Part shown: positions 26,738 to 38,221 of the stretch, in pieces
How the letters are laid out: every line of letters starts with the position of its first letter
Numbering within the stretch: the first letter of the stretch is position 1
Assembly (NCBI RefSeq): GCF_020509005.1
Contig: NC_063017.1
Location: forward strand, 1,860,001-1,924,000
Source of the DNA: Fulvia fulva
Taxonomy: Eukaryota > Ascomycota > Dothideomycetes > Mycosphaerellales > Mycosphaerellaceae
DNA length: 64,000 bases
Direction of reading: 5' to 3'
Notes under the pieces: generated by a model
Seen by the model: only the letters and a program-made list of their open reading frames with translations
The model's database searches: none
Told to the model about the DNA's origin: nothing
Position numbers and translations under genes: made by a program

Positions 26738-27933
26738 ATGCCCGTCACTCTGAAGGAGTTTGAGACGGTGTTCCCGAAGCTTGTCGAGGATCTGAAAGAG
26801 CACTGCGAGAAATACAAGCTTCCGCAGCAGGCGCTGGAGTGGTTTGAGCAGGTGCGTGCAGAATGACAATCCGAGCATTGGATGCAGGAGCTTTGGGCGG
26901 TCTAGGGCTAGCAGCATTGATGTCGCTCCTGCGCTTTGATGCGAGCCTACATCACCACACTCACAACGCCACTGGTTACGTAGGATATTGACTGATGACA
27001 GTGCAATAGTCTTTGAACCACAACACTCTTGGTGGAAAGTGCAACCGCGGTCTCTCGGTCATCGACACAACCCAGCTTCTGCTCGGCCGCAAACTCAACG
27101 AAGATGAGTTCTTCAAGACGGCTACCCTAGGCTGGATGATCGAGCTGCTGCAGGCCTTCTTCCTTGTCAGTGACGACATCATGGACAGCAGCAAGACTCG
27201 TCGAGGCAACCCATGTTGGTACCTCATGCCAAATGTGGGAATGGTTGCCATCAACGACGCATTCATGCTGGAGTCTTCTATATATGTGCTGCTGCGCAAG
27301 TACTTCCGCCAAGAAAAGTACTACCTCGACGTGATCGAGCTCTTCCACGAGGTCTCGTTCCAGACGGAGCTGGGCCAAGCGTGTGATCTGCTCACAGCAC
27401 CCGAAGATCACGTCGATCTGGACAACTTCAGCTTGGAGAAGTACACATTCATCGTCATCTACAAGACGGCGTACTACAGCTTCTACCTGCCTGTGGCCCT
27501 CGCGATGCACTTTGCAGGCCGCGCATCGGAAGAGAACCTCAAGCAGGCCGAGGATATCCTCATACCGATGGGCGAGTACTTCCAGGTTCAGGATGACTAT
27601 CTGGACAACTTTGCCGATCCAGCGACTCTCGGCAAGATCGGCACTGATATCCAAGACAACAAGTGCAGCTGGCTCGTCAACCAAGCACTCAAAATCGCCT
27701 CACCTGCACAGCGCCAAGTGCTTGAGAAGAACTACGGTCAGAAGAACTCACAATGCGAGGCGGAAGTGAAGAAGCTCTTCAATGAGCTTCAGCTGGAGAA
27801 GGTGTACCAGGACTACGAAGAGAAGCGAGTTGGTGAGCTAAGACAGAAGATTGCTAACATCGACGAGAGCGGTGGATTGAAGAAGGAGGTGTTTGAGGAG
27901 TTCCTGCGAAAGATCTACAAGAGGAGCAAGTAA
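26738..27933 (+). CDS. ERG20: Farnesyl diphosphate synthase
   Basis: Exons 26738-26851 and 27010-27933 (345 aa, close to the usual 347). The first aspartate-rich motif DDIMD is at about 93-97 and the second DDYLD at about 233-237. Other family blocks: [32 protein letters not shown] and [20 protein letters not shown]. The enzyme condenses DMAPP and GPP with IPP to give FPP for sterols, dolichol, ubiquinone and prenylated proteins. The 158-bp intron after codon 38 is long for the window. The first exon matches the family start [15 protein letters not shown]. Confidence 0.96.
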
Positions 27934-28480
27934 GTGACGACAGCTCTGTGTCTCAGATCTTGTGCCGCCCTTCGCGTATCCCACCCAGTATAGATGCAAG
28001 CTCACAGCCCAGGCTACTGTTGCTGCTACACGTTTAAGATACCCAATCGAGTAGAACAGCATCAAACAGGCACGTCCAGACTCGTGAACACATACTGTAT
28101 TCAAAGTGTGCTTTTCGCCTCTCGAGGGCGAAGTCGTGCGACTCAGCGTTCTGCTCAGAGTCGTATCGTCCATCAGCCTTCAATGCATTTCTCACTGTCC
28201 TTGCACGTCTTTCACTCTCTTGGCGAATTTCAACTCGTGCTTGTGATTGGTCAAAGCTCGCTCTGTTGCCCCACATGCATGTTCACGACGCGCTGTCAAG
28301 AACGCGTCTCTCCTTCCTACACTCACTTCACCTCGTTCCTTCCTCGCGACTTCTCACGATATCACGTGCTGCATTCAACACTTTCTCCTTGGTGTTCACT
28401 GCTTGGACAATGCTTGCGATACGACGTGGATCGCATCATCTTGTTATCTGGTCATCTAGATACCACATTTCTTACGAGAC
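27934..28480. other. Intergenic
   Basis: Holds the ERG20 terminator and the ligase promoter, the latter with CT-rich patches. No gene supported. Confidence 0.4.
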
Positions 28481-31471
28481 ATGCCTTTTCCCTTCATAGA
28501 AACATGCACGTTACTCAACAACCTCGAGAGGCTCGAGACATGCGATGCACCACTACTCGGTCCGGCCAAATACTCCAAGTCAAAGGAGCTCATCGAGTCC
28601 TGGTTCAAGTCTCACAGACGGAAGATCATCGAGCTTAGTGAAGATGGCCAGACCGCTTTACTATCGACCCTCCTCCCGGAATGGAGAACAGATCGGGTCT
28701 ACGGTATTCAAACACAAAGCCTGTACCGCATGCTAAGCCGAACCCTTGGCCTTGGTACTGCCAGACTGAAGGATCTCGAGGCGTACAAGCAGCCAGGTTT
28801 CGGCGATCTTCCGGCATGTCTGGAACGCGTCCTGAGAGCCGGAGGAACACCCGCCCACCCACCTGTTCAGCTCGAAGAAGTGGACGATATGCTGGGGACT
28901 TTGGCGAGTGGCAGCATATTCTCTGATCCATCAATTCCAAGACTGCCGCGCAGTTCTTCAGAAATGCGAGATCCAGTCATTGCTCGTCTTCTCAAGCGTG
29001 TGAGGCCCGATGAGGGCAAATGGCTTGCCAGACTCATACTCAAGGACTTCTCTCCCGTACGACTGGATGAATTTTTCATTTTGAAGAACTTCCACTTCCT
29101 GCTTCCGGATCTGTTACGGTTCCAGCGAAGCTTTCGGTCTGCTGTTGGATTACTCAAGGGTGAGCTGAGCGAGTATCATGCACAGCCAGACCCGAGATCT
29201 CAACGATTATTCAGACTCCAGGCGAGTCAGCGAATGCGGCCTACTGTAAACACGAAAGTCGGTCGTCCGACCTTCCACAAGGCCAGAGGCATCGAGCATT
29301 GTCTGAATATGCTCGGATCACAAGAGTGGGTCATTGAGCGGAAGTACGATGGCGAATACTGCGAAGTACACGTGGAATTGCTACATGCGCCAGACTGGAA
29401 GAAATGCATCAAGATATATGCAAAGAGCGGCAAAGACGCTACTGCGGACCGCGCTGGACTGCATGAGACACTGATCAGCTCGCTACGCCTAGGAGACGCT
29501 AAGTGCCGCTTCAAGCGCAGGGCGATATTCTTGGGCGAGCTTGTGGTGTACTCGGACGAAGAGGATCGCGTCATGCCATTCGATGAAATCAGAAAGCATG
29601 TCACGAGATCCGGCGTACGACTTGGTGCAGACGCAGACTCACAGCCGCGGGCTTGCGAGCATCTTGCCATTGTGTTTTTCGACATATTGCTACTCGATGA
29701 CGAGATTGTGATGAACAGGCCAGTCGAGGAACGACGCCAGTGGCTGCGTGAGACATATCGAAAGATCCACGGCCGAGCTCTAGGTGCTGAGTGGAAGAAG
29801 ATCGACTTCACTGACAGAGAGTATGGTCGACGAAAGCTCATCGAGCAATTTGGCCATGCGATCGGGCGACGCTGCGAGGGCTTAGTGCTGAAGCCGTGTG
29901 GCGTCCCTTACTTCTCTCTGGACGCCAGTCCGGATGACTTCAAGCACAGTTTCATCAAGCTGAAGAAAGACTACATTGACGGCATGGGTGACGAAGCAGA
30001 TTTCGCCGTGATTGGTGCGAGTTACGTCGCCCAAAAGGCCGCCGCGACCACTTCTACTGCATCAAGATATACCAGCTTCCATTTAGGCTGCTTGACGAAC
30101 AAGGACGATGTGCGCAGAGTCAATGCAAGACCCATCTACAAGTACGTCTGGACGGTCGATCACGAGAAGTGCATACCCAAGCCTGTTCTAGAAGCGGCCA
30201 ACATCGTTGCCAGGTTCGCTGGGAAGCCGTACACGCCCGGTGTAGCCCCTCAGAAGTTCAACATTGACTCACACATCACCCTGAAGATGGATGTCGTCTT
30301 CGACGAGCCGTTCGTGGTCGAAGTGCTTGGTTCTGGGTTTGACAAGCCGTCAAACTGCCGATTCCTGATGCTGCGGCATGCTCGTGTGAAGAAGCTCCAC
30401 GAAGATCGAACATGGATGGAATGTGTTACTTTCCAGGAGCTGCAGCAACAAGGTGATGCCGCTCGCTCAGCACCAGCCGACTCCGAATTGCAAGACACCC
30501 TACGCTGGATTGCGAAGCTTGAGGCGAGCAGCAAGAGGACATTCGAGAGAGAACGAAGCATGAGCATGACCCCGAGGTACACTAGGTCGAGAACGTCTCT
30601 CACGCCTTTGCGAGCCTCAATATCAGCAGCCAGTGTCTCGGGCAGGGTAAAAAGTCCAGGACATCAGCATCCTGGTGTCGATGGCCTGCCGACTCCACTA
30701 CCGTCGTCTGCAGCCCAGCCAACAACCACATCGCCCAATCAGACCAGGTGTCGCAAGCGAGCTCTAGAAGGACCGCAGACGCACACAGTCGCGAAACGGG
30801 TACGCGCCGACCATAGCACGACCTCAGCTGAAGCTAGTCGACTGACGCCACCAGTATCATCTCCGCTGAACGACATCACCAACACAGCCAATGGCAGTCC
30901 CACCCGGGAACCAGCTAGGCATGCTCCACGAAGTAGCGCACTCACCAACATCGTCAACAAAGTTGTCACACTGGTCCAACCAACCAGGCCGACCACAACT
31001 CAGCTCTCCAAGACTCATCTCTGTGAGAACAGCACCTGCGCCTTCTCAAACACCACAATCTACCTCGCCCCCTGCATCGCCTCAACCCTCTACATCACCG
31101 AAGATCTCCTGTCCACCCACGCCGTCGCCATGACTCCCACCCTCTCCCACTGGGACCGAAACAGTTTCTCCCACGATCCCCTCACCGACACAGTCTCAGA
31201 GTCGCAATCGCACCCCGGTATGCGGAAGATCGTGCTGGTCGAGCACAAACGCCGGACCGCGACACGGGCGTTGGTGCAGATTGTGCTACAGCTTAATGAT
31301 GGGAGGTTTAAGGAGAGGGTTGAGGTGTGGGATTGGAGGATGCTGGAGGAGTGTCAGGGGCATGATAGGCCGGTGGATCGGGTGAAGAAGTATTTTCTTG
31401 GAGCGACGATCTGGGATGAGGGTAGGAGGAGGGCGATGTTTGTTAGTGGGTGTGAGTGGTTGAGGTTCTGA
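28481..31471 (+). CDS. ATP-dependent DNA ligase, LIG4-like paralog
   Basis: An intronless frame of 996 residues. The adenylation domain has motif I KYDGEY with the nucleophile Lys at about 288, motif III FLGELVVY, motif IV EGLVLKP and motif V-like FIKLKKDYIDG. The helical N-terminal DNA-binding domain is present (ALLSTLLPEWRTDRVYG resembles LIG4). After about residue 680 the protein is Ser/Pro/Thr-rich with basic patches, and the last 130 residues (CAFSNTTIYLAP onward) could be a divergent BRCT. It is probably nuclear. It differs enough from canonical LIG4 that I call it a paralog. A role in end joining is inference only. Confidence 0.83.
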   Translation: MPFPFIETCTLLNNLERLETCDAPLLGPAKYSKSKELIESWFKSHRRKIIELSEDGQTALLSTLLPEWRTDRVYGIQTQSLYRMLSRTLGLGTARLKDLEAYKQPGFGDLPACLERVLRAGGTPAHPPVQLEEVDDMLGTLASGSIFSDPSIPRLPRSSSEMRDPVIARLLKRVRPDEGKWLARLILKDFSPVRLDEFFILKNFHFLLPDLLRFQRSFRSAVGLLKGELSEYHAQPDPRSQRLFRLQASQRMRPTVNTKVGRPTFHKARGIEHCLNMLGSQEWVIERKYDGEYCEVHVELLHAPDWKKCIKIYAKSGKDATADRAGLHETLISSLRLGDAKCRFKRRAIFLGELVVYSDEEDRVMPFDEIRKHVTRSGVRLGADADSQPRACEHLAIVFFDILLLDDEIVMNRPVEERRQWLRETYRKIHGRALGAEWKKIDFTDREYGRRKLIEQFGHAIGRRCEGLVLKPCGVPYFSLDASPDDFKHSFIKLKKDYIDGMGDEADFAVIGASYVAQKAAATTSTASRYTSFHLGCLTNKDDVRRVNARPIYKYVWTVDHEKCIPKPVLEAANIVARFAGKPYTPGVAPQKFNIDSHITLKMDVVFDEPFVVEVLGSGFDKPSNCRFLMLRHARVKKLHEDRTWMECVTFQELQQQGDAARSAPADSELQDTLRWIAKLEASSKRTFERERSMSMTPRYTRSRTSLTPLRASISAASVSGRVKSPGHQHPGVDGLPTPLPSSAAQPTTTSPNQTRCRKRALEGPQTHTVAKRVRADHSTTSAEASRLTPPVSSPLNDITNTANGSPTREPARHAPRSSALTNIVNKVVTLVQPTRPTTTQLSKTHLCENSTCAFSNTTIYLAPCIASTLYITEDLLSTHAVAMTPTLSHWDRNSFSHDPLTDTVSESQSHPGMRKIVLVEHKRRTATRALVQIVLQLNDGRFKERVEVWDWRMLEECQGHDRPVDRVKKYFLGATIWDEGRRRAMFVSGCEWLRF

Positions 31472-32409
31472 GGTCTTGAGGGCTGGCGTGTCGTTTTCCA
31501 TTCGGACGATCGAGGGATTTGGATCTACTAAGTCATCGCGAAACTGAAAAGATCGACATGAAAGCCAAGGGGAAAGCCTTCATCGTATCCCCCAGCGCAG
31601 GAGAGGCTGAGATCGCGCTCGACTCACTGCAAGGCTTCGAGATCTTCGAGCGGCCTAGAACGTGCAGTATGCGAAGACTGCTAAGGCCTACAAGAACACG
31701 CCTTGGACATCGACGAAGGCTACGAGTTCGCTCGATAGGGCCGAGCCAGTGATACTCTCACATGGTGTGTGTTCACGACCGACTGGTCCGACCTTGATTT
31801 ATTGGGTATAGGTCACCCTTGGCTGTCCGTGCCGAGGGGCGTTTGGAGAAACCTGTTCTTGCCCAGATCAACCTCGCTTTCTTCCTCAACACAACATCAC
31901 TACAGCATCAGCACGATACTGGATGCGCCCTTTCTCTCGCGGGAGAAGTCCAACCAGCACACCATCGGACGAGTGACCAATACTGGACTTCAGGCCGATA
32001 CTGCAGTCCAGCTGCAGCGAGTCCATCTTACAAATGGTTAGCAAAACGCACCTCACTCCATCGCTTGAAAGTTCTCCTACCTCGGGACCTCTGGAAACGG
32101 CACACGCGCAGTTGCTCTGTTGTGTTTCTTGCATTGCGATCATAGTGATGCAACCTTCATCAAGAGCTCCAGGCCCGCGGAAGCATAGGACGGCACTTGA
32201 CGACCACTGAGCGGCGTATGCGGCTTTTGGATCTTACATCCACCATGCTGATTGGAAAGTACAGCATTGGCTGCGGGTTCTGCGGATCCTGCTCAGGATT
32301 GGTACCAAGGATGTGCGTTCCTATCCAGACATCAACATGTCCCATCTCTATATGCTAGGCGCACCTGCAAGGTCCCGCGAAACTTAATGGACCACACACC
32401 GATGCAAAA
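31472..32409. other. Intergenic
   Basis: No supported gene. From here on the density of intact genes drops. Confidence 0.45.
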
Positions 32410-33802
32410 TCATGCCCTGCGGACGAGGTCGATGATCTCGAACCAGACATTCCTCAGCCGTTTCCTGACATCCGTCTCAAGCGTGTCAAATGCCCCTGAA
32501 GAGATTGACTGTGCTCGGTTTGGACCCGAACCTAACACATCTCCAAATACATCGGAGCTGATACTGCCGGCGCTCGAGCGGTGCATGTGCTTTCGCAGCT
32601 TCATGCCCTCGAAGCGATTCGAGAGCAGATTTACTAATCGCTGGACTCGGTACAGGTGATTGAGCACAGTCCTTGCAGTCTTGCCAGACTCGTCATCTGC
32701 GCATCGTGCCATGCTTTCGTTGAACAAGTTTGATGCGAAGTCTGCAACATCGTGCGCTTGCTCAATGCTCGGGTGATCTGCGGGAGAAGCCTGCGTGAGT
32801 TGCACGGACGGTTCCTGTGCAGCAGCAGAGTACCTGCAACGCGATCATCAGCATTGTACTCGCGTGAGGGTATCTTCAGGTTGCAATTACTTACGTATCG
32901 ATCAATCTGAAGATGACCAGTGATATCATGGTGAGAAGGTACTCGTCCTGCGAGCAAGGGAATGCAAGGATCTTGGAAATCTGGTCTGTGACTTTCTCAT
33001 TCTCCTGGACGACCTAATCCACATTGCGTCGGAACTGAGGCTGATAGCTGGACTCTGGCCGTGTGCAACCAAAATAGTCGTTCAGGTTGAGTTGTAGAAT
33101 GACTCCGAGCGTTGTGGTCAAGCAACACTGCGGGGCGGCTGGGGTGGGAAAGGTTCCCAAGTCCAGATCGGACTCATGGTTGATGTTCAAGGCATTCGCG
33201 GGTATCATGGCAGTGCCATTGTCCAGCATTGATCGATTCTGCCGATGAAGATCCTGCGTTCTACTCTCCGACGATGTGGAGCCAGCAGTATTCGAGATCG
33301 AGTGATTCTGGTGGTCCATGTGTGCACGAGGTCTCTGCGGTGCAACAGCTGTACTGGAGTGCGTGGCCTGCTGGGACTGAAGGGAGAAGTAGTCGAGGCT
33401 GTCGCCAAGGAATCCAGGATCCGTTGAGACCGGCGAGTCAAAAAAGTCGTCCCACTTACCAGTACTGAAGTCCATCTCAGTGAACAAATCTTGGTTGCCG
33501 AAGTCGAAAGGTGATGGTAGCATCGGTTGGTCAAGCAGGTACTGGCTGTCTTGTGCTATGCTTTCTGGGGCTACATCAGACATGCTGATCATCAGCACGT
33601 CTTCGTCTGCCGTATTGGTCGAGGCGTCCGTAGCTTGTCGGTCGCGCTGGGCGGCTTTGCTCGACTGATATGGCGTCCTTCCGGTGCGTTTTGAGGTGTC
33701 ATACTCGCAGACCATACCCCTTCGTCTGCAGCGGTTGCACGAAGGCTTGTCCTTGGAGCATCGAACTTTGGAGGTGGCGCACGACGTGCAGGAATCTTTC
33801 AA
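32410..33802 (-). CDS. AflR-like Zn2Cys6 regulator with in-frame stop
   Basis: The Zn2Cys6 cluster reads [11 protein letters not shown] then [21 protein letters not shown], close to the AflR type (aflatoxin, sterigmatocystin, dothistromin regulators). The AflR-type C-terminal domain follows: [14 protein letters not shown], then [19 protein letters not shown], then after a 61-bp intron (32834-32894) YSAAAQEPS and [17 protein letters not shown] codon at 33014-33016 lies in the conserved stretch between NVD and VVQENEK. No convincing intron removes it; a donor at GTCATT would be weak. No ATG lies in frame before the cluster, so a short 5' exon is missing from the model. No aflatoxin-type biosynthetic genes are adjacent. 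Confidence 0.7.
33014..33016 (-). other. In-frame TAG in the AflR-like gene
   Basis: The codon sits where both flanks are conserved with AflR-type proteins. TAG can arise from CAG or TGG by the same C-to-T change at CpA that RIP makes, but the flanking gene is not otherwise RIP-like. Confidence 0.7.
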
Positions 33803-35466
33803 CTTTGGTACGGCCGCCTGAGAGGGACTCTAGGCGCGAGACCCTTGCTTTGTACTGCTTGTCTGCATGGTGCCAAAGTATCAAGCCAGTGTCAGGAAGT
33901 TTTGGTTGGTGAATGGTCCAGGCGAGAATGCTATCAACCGATCTTCCGCGAGACTGGGGAAAATAACATGCTATATACATGGCACTCGCGAACCAGCTCG
34001 CGAACCAGCGGGGATGTACTGCGACTCATCAGGCAGAATCGACTTGTCTTGCTGTGCAAGCCTCGGCGTCATGCAGTTGTCCCAATACTACAGCGAAGCT
34101 CAGTGCGGCTGGCAATGCACTATAACGCACAGGACGATCTAAGCCAGCAACACCAATTACCTACAAGACGATGTTGGAGGCTCTGCGGATTGGCGTAGGC
34201 CAACAATGTCTTGAGCTACTCTAGCAGCAACTCAATGGTTCCTGCAGAGTAAGACCTAGCTGTGGCGCTTTGACCTCGGACAGCGATAGCGCGTTTGGTC
34301 AACTTCTCAATCCTCGGGAGATGTACATCGACATAACAAATTAACGCGAGGCTGGAGGGTTCACATTGATTTTCTTCGGAAGCATGCTTGTGCGAACGCA
34401 TCGGAAAGTCGGAGGCATGAGGTCCACGTGTGACTACGAGGATGGCACGTGGAGGAGTAGTCCAGCAAATGTCTGAAGACACTCAACGCTCTTGTAGCAA
34501 ACTCCAACACCCACAAGGTCCAACTCTCGCATTCGTTCACTCCCAGCAAATGCAATTGCAGAGCAGAGGCATGTCTGAACAGCAGGAATCACATCTTCGA
34601 AGGGTACGCAAACGCCAGAAGCTGTGGCGCTCCAAGGGTCACTGCGCCGGGCTTTGCGTGTTTAGAGGTGAGGTCGGCCGAAGGGTCCAGCATCGAGAAC
34701 TATCGCGAGGTGCATTTGCCACGTTCACGCCGGCAGGGCTCGCCAATTAAGGTTTTGTCCAGGGCTGGCAACGTGGCCTGGGACCGCTACGCTCTATGGG
34801 CACGGCTGTATCGTTTTAACGCTTGACCACCCGCGCGCGCCGCTACCATATCCCTACCACGCGCTCTCATGCTGTCTGGACAAGCGGATGATCTTGCGAT
34901 AAGCGACTGAACGAGTGGCCACACAGCCAGGCTCTTGTCGATCGTCCTGCCAAATACAGCAGGAGGTTCAGCTGAATGCATGCACCCTACTCATGCACTC
35001 TATCTTGCATCTTAGAGCATATTGAAGCCGTGCTGACACCCTCCGCAGACACCGGTGATTCCATCGCTCTTTGCTTGCTGCACTTCAGCGGACACAACTT
35101 CGCTTCCAACAGAAGCTTGGGTGCCCTACATCCAGTCGGAATATGCCTCGTCTCATATTGGCATAGCTTGGGATGCAACTGCGCCACCAGCGCCAAACAG
35201 GCTGAACAGAGTTTGGGAATGTCCAGATAGATAGCAGGTTGCATCACAATCTCGTCATAGACCTCAAGCACAGTACCAACACTGTGATGAACGCTCTCAG
35301 GAAGTCTGGTATTCGTTGACAGTCGGCACGTGCTTGACAAATGTCTGTGCGTAGCGATAGGTATGCGGACTACGACACGGCTGGCCCAGGGCCTGGTAAC
35401 CACTGTCGCGAGAAGATCTGCGGCTTTCGTCTGCTCTGAGACGCATATCAATGCCTCCAGGCAAAC
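33803..35466. other. Long intergenic region between two regulators
   Basis: Divergent regulator genes flank 1.6 kb without a supported gene. Frames at 34430-34750 (plus) and 34987-35451 (minus) have no recognisable domains. A short direct repeat, CTCGCGAACCAG-like, lies at about 33986-34008. Confidence 0.45.
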
Positions 35467-37812
35467 ATGAGCTTACCGGCAGCGGTCCTCTCTTGCCAGC
35501 AATGCACCCGGAGAAAGGTGAGGACCCTCCCCAATCTTGCACATCGTAATAGCTTATGTTCCCTTTCCGAGAAAGACAAAATGCGACAAACAACTGCCCA
35601 CGTGTACAGCGTGCTTGAAGGCTGGTCTGGCCTGCACAAGCGTTCAGCGACATCGCCTACCTAGAGGCCGCACAGGGAAAAATCCCAAAGCTGTCCCTGC
35701 TGCTAGTTCGCAGGCGTTGCGGGACCGCATTGGGCGATTGGAGGCTATCGTGACTTCTCTTCAACATAAGCTATCCAATGCGACCGACACAACTGAGGTA
35801 TACGTTTGTGGACAGCTCGCAAGGACTGGATTCGACGTGTTTGTACAGGACCATGGCATGCTGGACAGTACATCGACACTGTCTCAAGCTAACGCAAACT
35901 CCTTCGTCGCTCATGACTTTTGGGTTGAGCTTACGGAAACCGTTGCTGGCCTTCGGAGTGTTTTGGATGATCCTGAAATAGGCGACGGGCTAGGCGATGG
36001 TCCAGATGAGATCGACAGTGCTTCTCCAGTATCCTTTGCAACAGGCGACTCAAGCTCTAGTTCGCAGGCGCCGGCTTCTGCGGATTCACATATGATCTTG
36101 TTCGGAGCGTCGGTGACAGCCGAGCCGACTAAGCATGCACCCACGCCCAAGATGAAAGAATATCTCCTCGATGTGTACAAGACACGTGTCGATGCCATAT
36201 TCCAGTTCTGCACTGGCCCTCAACGATATCACCTCTCAAAGATGACGGATCCCACGATACTTCGGCATCAAATTCCAGCAATCACGCGCTAGCATCGGCA
36301 ATATATTTCACTGCGGTATGCTCCCTGATGAATCACGAGCTAGATAGCAGGGACGCTATCGTAGAGCAGTACCGCAGAAGTGCAGAAGAAGCTTTCGTCC
36401 GCGCGAACCTGCTCTCCACGAGGGACTTTGTTACCCTTCAGGCGTTCGTTATCTACCTGGTAAGTTGTGCCCTGCGTCTGAGCGCACGTGTCAAAAGCTA
36501 CATGGCTCAAAACCCGGGCAGTTCGGGAGCGATCGACAAAGCTAGCTTTCCCTTGCTAATTCTGTCAGGCTGGTCTCCGTGCTTGCCAAGCCAACGCACA
36601 CCAATGGACCCTTACCGCAGTCGCGATACGTTTGGCCAGCGCACTAAGTCTAGGTCTAGACAGTAACATGTCCCGGCCATCTAAGCTCTCGCCTCTGGAA
36701 AGCGAACTTCGGCACCGACTTTGGTTCAGTATCGGAGTGTTGGACATGCACTCCGCGTTTGACAGAGGATCCCAACCACTCCTGAAATCAGACAGCTTTC
36801 CGACATTTCCCAGCAACGTCAACGATGTAGCGCTCAGTCATCAGTCGCTTTCACCTCAGAGTCATTTCTCTGAGATGTCGTTCAGCTTACTCGTCTACCA
36901 TGCTAGTCTCTGTCAGAGAAAGCTCGCCGAGATAGGGTCTTCGGCCGCCGATGGTAACATCGATCCTTTGATCGCAGGCTATGAGCAAGTTGGCTGCTTA
37001 GCCGATTTTGAGCGCTACGTGCAACGGATAGGTACTGGCACTGTAGGCAATACTGAGCCTATACAGGACTTTCCCGTCGCAGTTGCGGAGGAAAGCCTAG
37101 TCGCCATGCGCCTGCTGCTATACAGGCCTCTCCATAAGCGAGGAAACGGTTTCGTACATCCCGACTACAGCCCCACAGAGCGCTTCGACCTCCTAGTGAC
37201 AGCTACCGAAGTTCTCGAGCGCTCACAGTCTAAGCGATCTTGGATTGCATTCGCCCAGTGGGCCTGGTTCTCGTAGGTGTTGCAGCATGACAAAAGACTC
37301 AGAGCTTTGCTAACATCCATGCCAGTTGGGTCAAATGGTACGCTCTTGCCGTCGTTCTCGCAGAACTCTGTTGTGCACGCGACGGCGAGCTCGCGGATCG
37401 AGCTTGGCGAGTCGCTCAAGCGTCCTACGACGGATATGCTAAGCTTGTAGCTGACACGGAGTCGGGCCTGCTCTGGAAACCGATCATGAAGCTTATGCGT
37501 AAGGTGCAGCAAGTCAGAGGAGAGCAGAGGCTTGCGCACCAGACCCTCGAGCGGCATGATGCTATCGCTCGGTATCAGCAGTATTGGCTAGACGGCATGT
37601 CCGATGCGACCTCCGCTAATGTGCTGCCCACTCCTGCGTCTTCTGTGGCTGCTCCCCATCCCGAACATGGTGACACCGCCGGATCTATGGAGCTTGGATC
37701 CATGATTTATCAGCAGCAAGGCCAAGGGACGGCTGGCGATATGTCTTGGTTGCATTGGGACCTGCTGATCGACGATATCAATGAGTCGAATATCAATGAT
37801 ATGGTGTGGTGA
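35467..37812 (+). CDS. Zn2Cys6 transcription factor with apparent frameshift
   Basis: Exon 1 (35467-35517) and exon 2 (from 35576) splice inside the zinc cluster to give SCQQCTRRK joined to TKCDKQLPTCTACLKAGLAC, followed by a short coiled coil (LRDRIGRLEAIVTSLQHKL). The fungal-specific regulatory domain follows: ALASAIYFTAVCSL, AGLRACQANAHQWTLTAVAIRLASALSLG, LWFSIGVLDMHSAFDRG, and a long C-terminus. Introns at 36460-36568 and 37273-37325 fit. Between about 36214 and 36285 the frame changes by one base with no good splice site (a weak donor GTTCTG would delete a conserved helix). It is thus either a frameshifted gene or a sequence error. Target genes unknown. Confidence 0.72.
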
Positions 37813-38221
37813 GGAGAGAACCGCGCTCGAGCTGGGATGGGATGGAGCATGATGACACGGGCTGTGCGAACAATGGAGTTTGTGGCTTCTTCTGTGCCCA
37901 TTTCCTTCTTCCCCCGTCGCCTCAGCAGTATGGACATCGCCTGTGGTCCCCCAGTCCGCAAATGCCGTGAAGACAATCTCGTCGGACTTGCAGGGCGGCG
38001 GCGCTCCCTCTCACATCTTATCAAACTGTCGCCAATTCTATTGCGTTCTCTGTCGTCACACTCCTTGACGGCTGCCGGAGTTGGGCACTGAGCTCAGCTG
38101 AGGAGTGCTATAGATTGCCACAAGCCGTATCTACGATTTGTCGTCTTACACTGGCACGATCATTCTATGACTGGGTATATCACTACTTCACCGCCCGGAA
38201 GCCGCATCGAAAGACACGATT
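37813..38221. other. Intergenic between convergent genes
   Basis: Should hold two terminators. No gene or distinct signal seen. Confidence 0.4.

Noticed and set aside
34987..35451. 154-codon minus frame between the regulators
   Set aside because: No domain and no start context; would have to overlap the promoter of the plus-strand regulator.
33803..35466. AflJ/AflS partner divergent from the AflR-like gene
   Set aside because: No frame here resembles a methyltransferase-like AflS protein.
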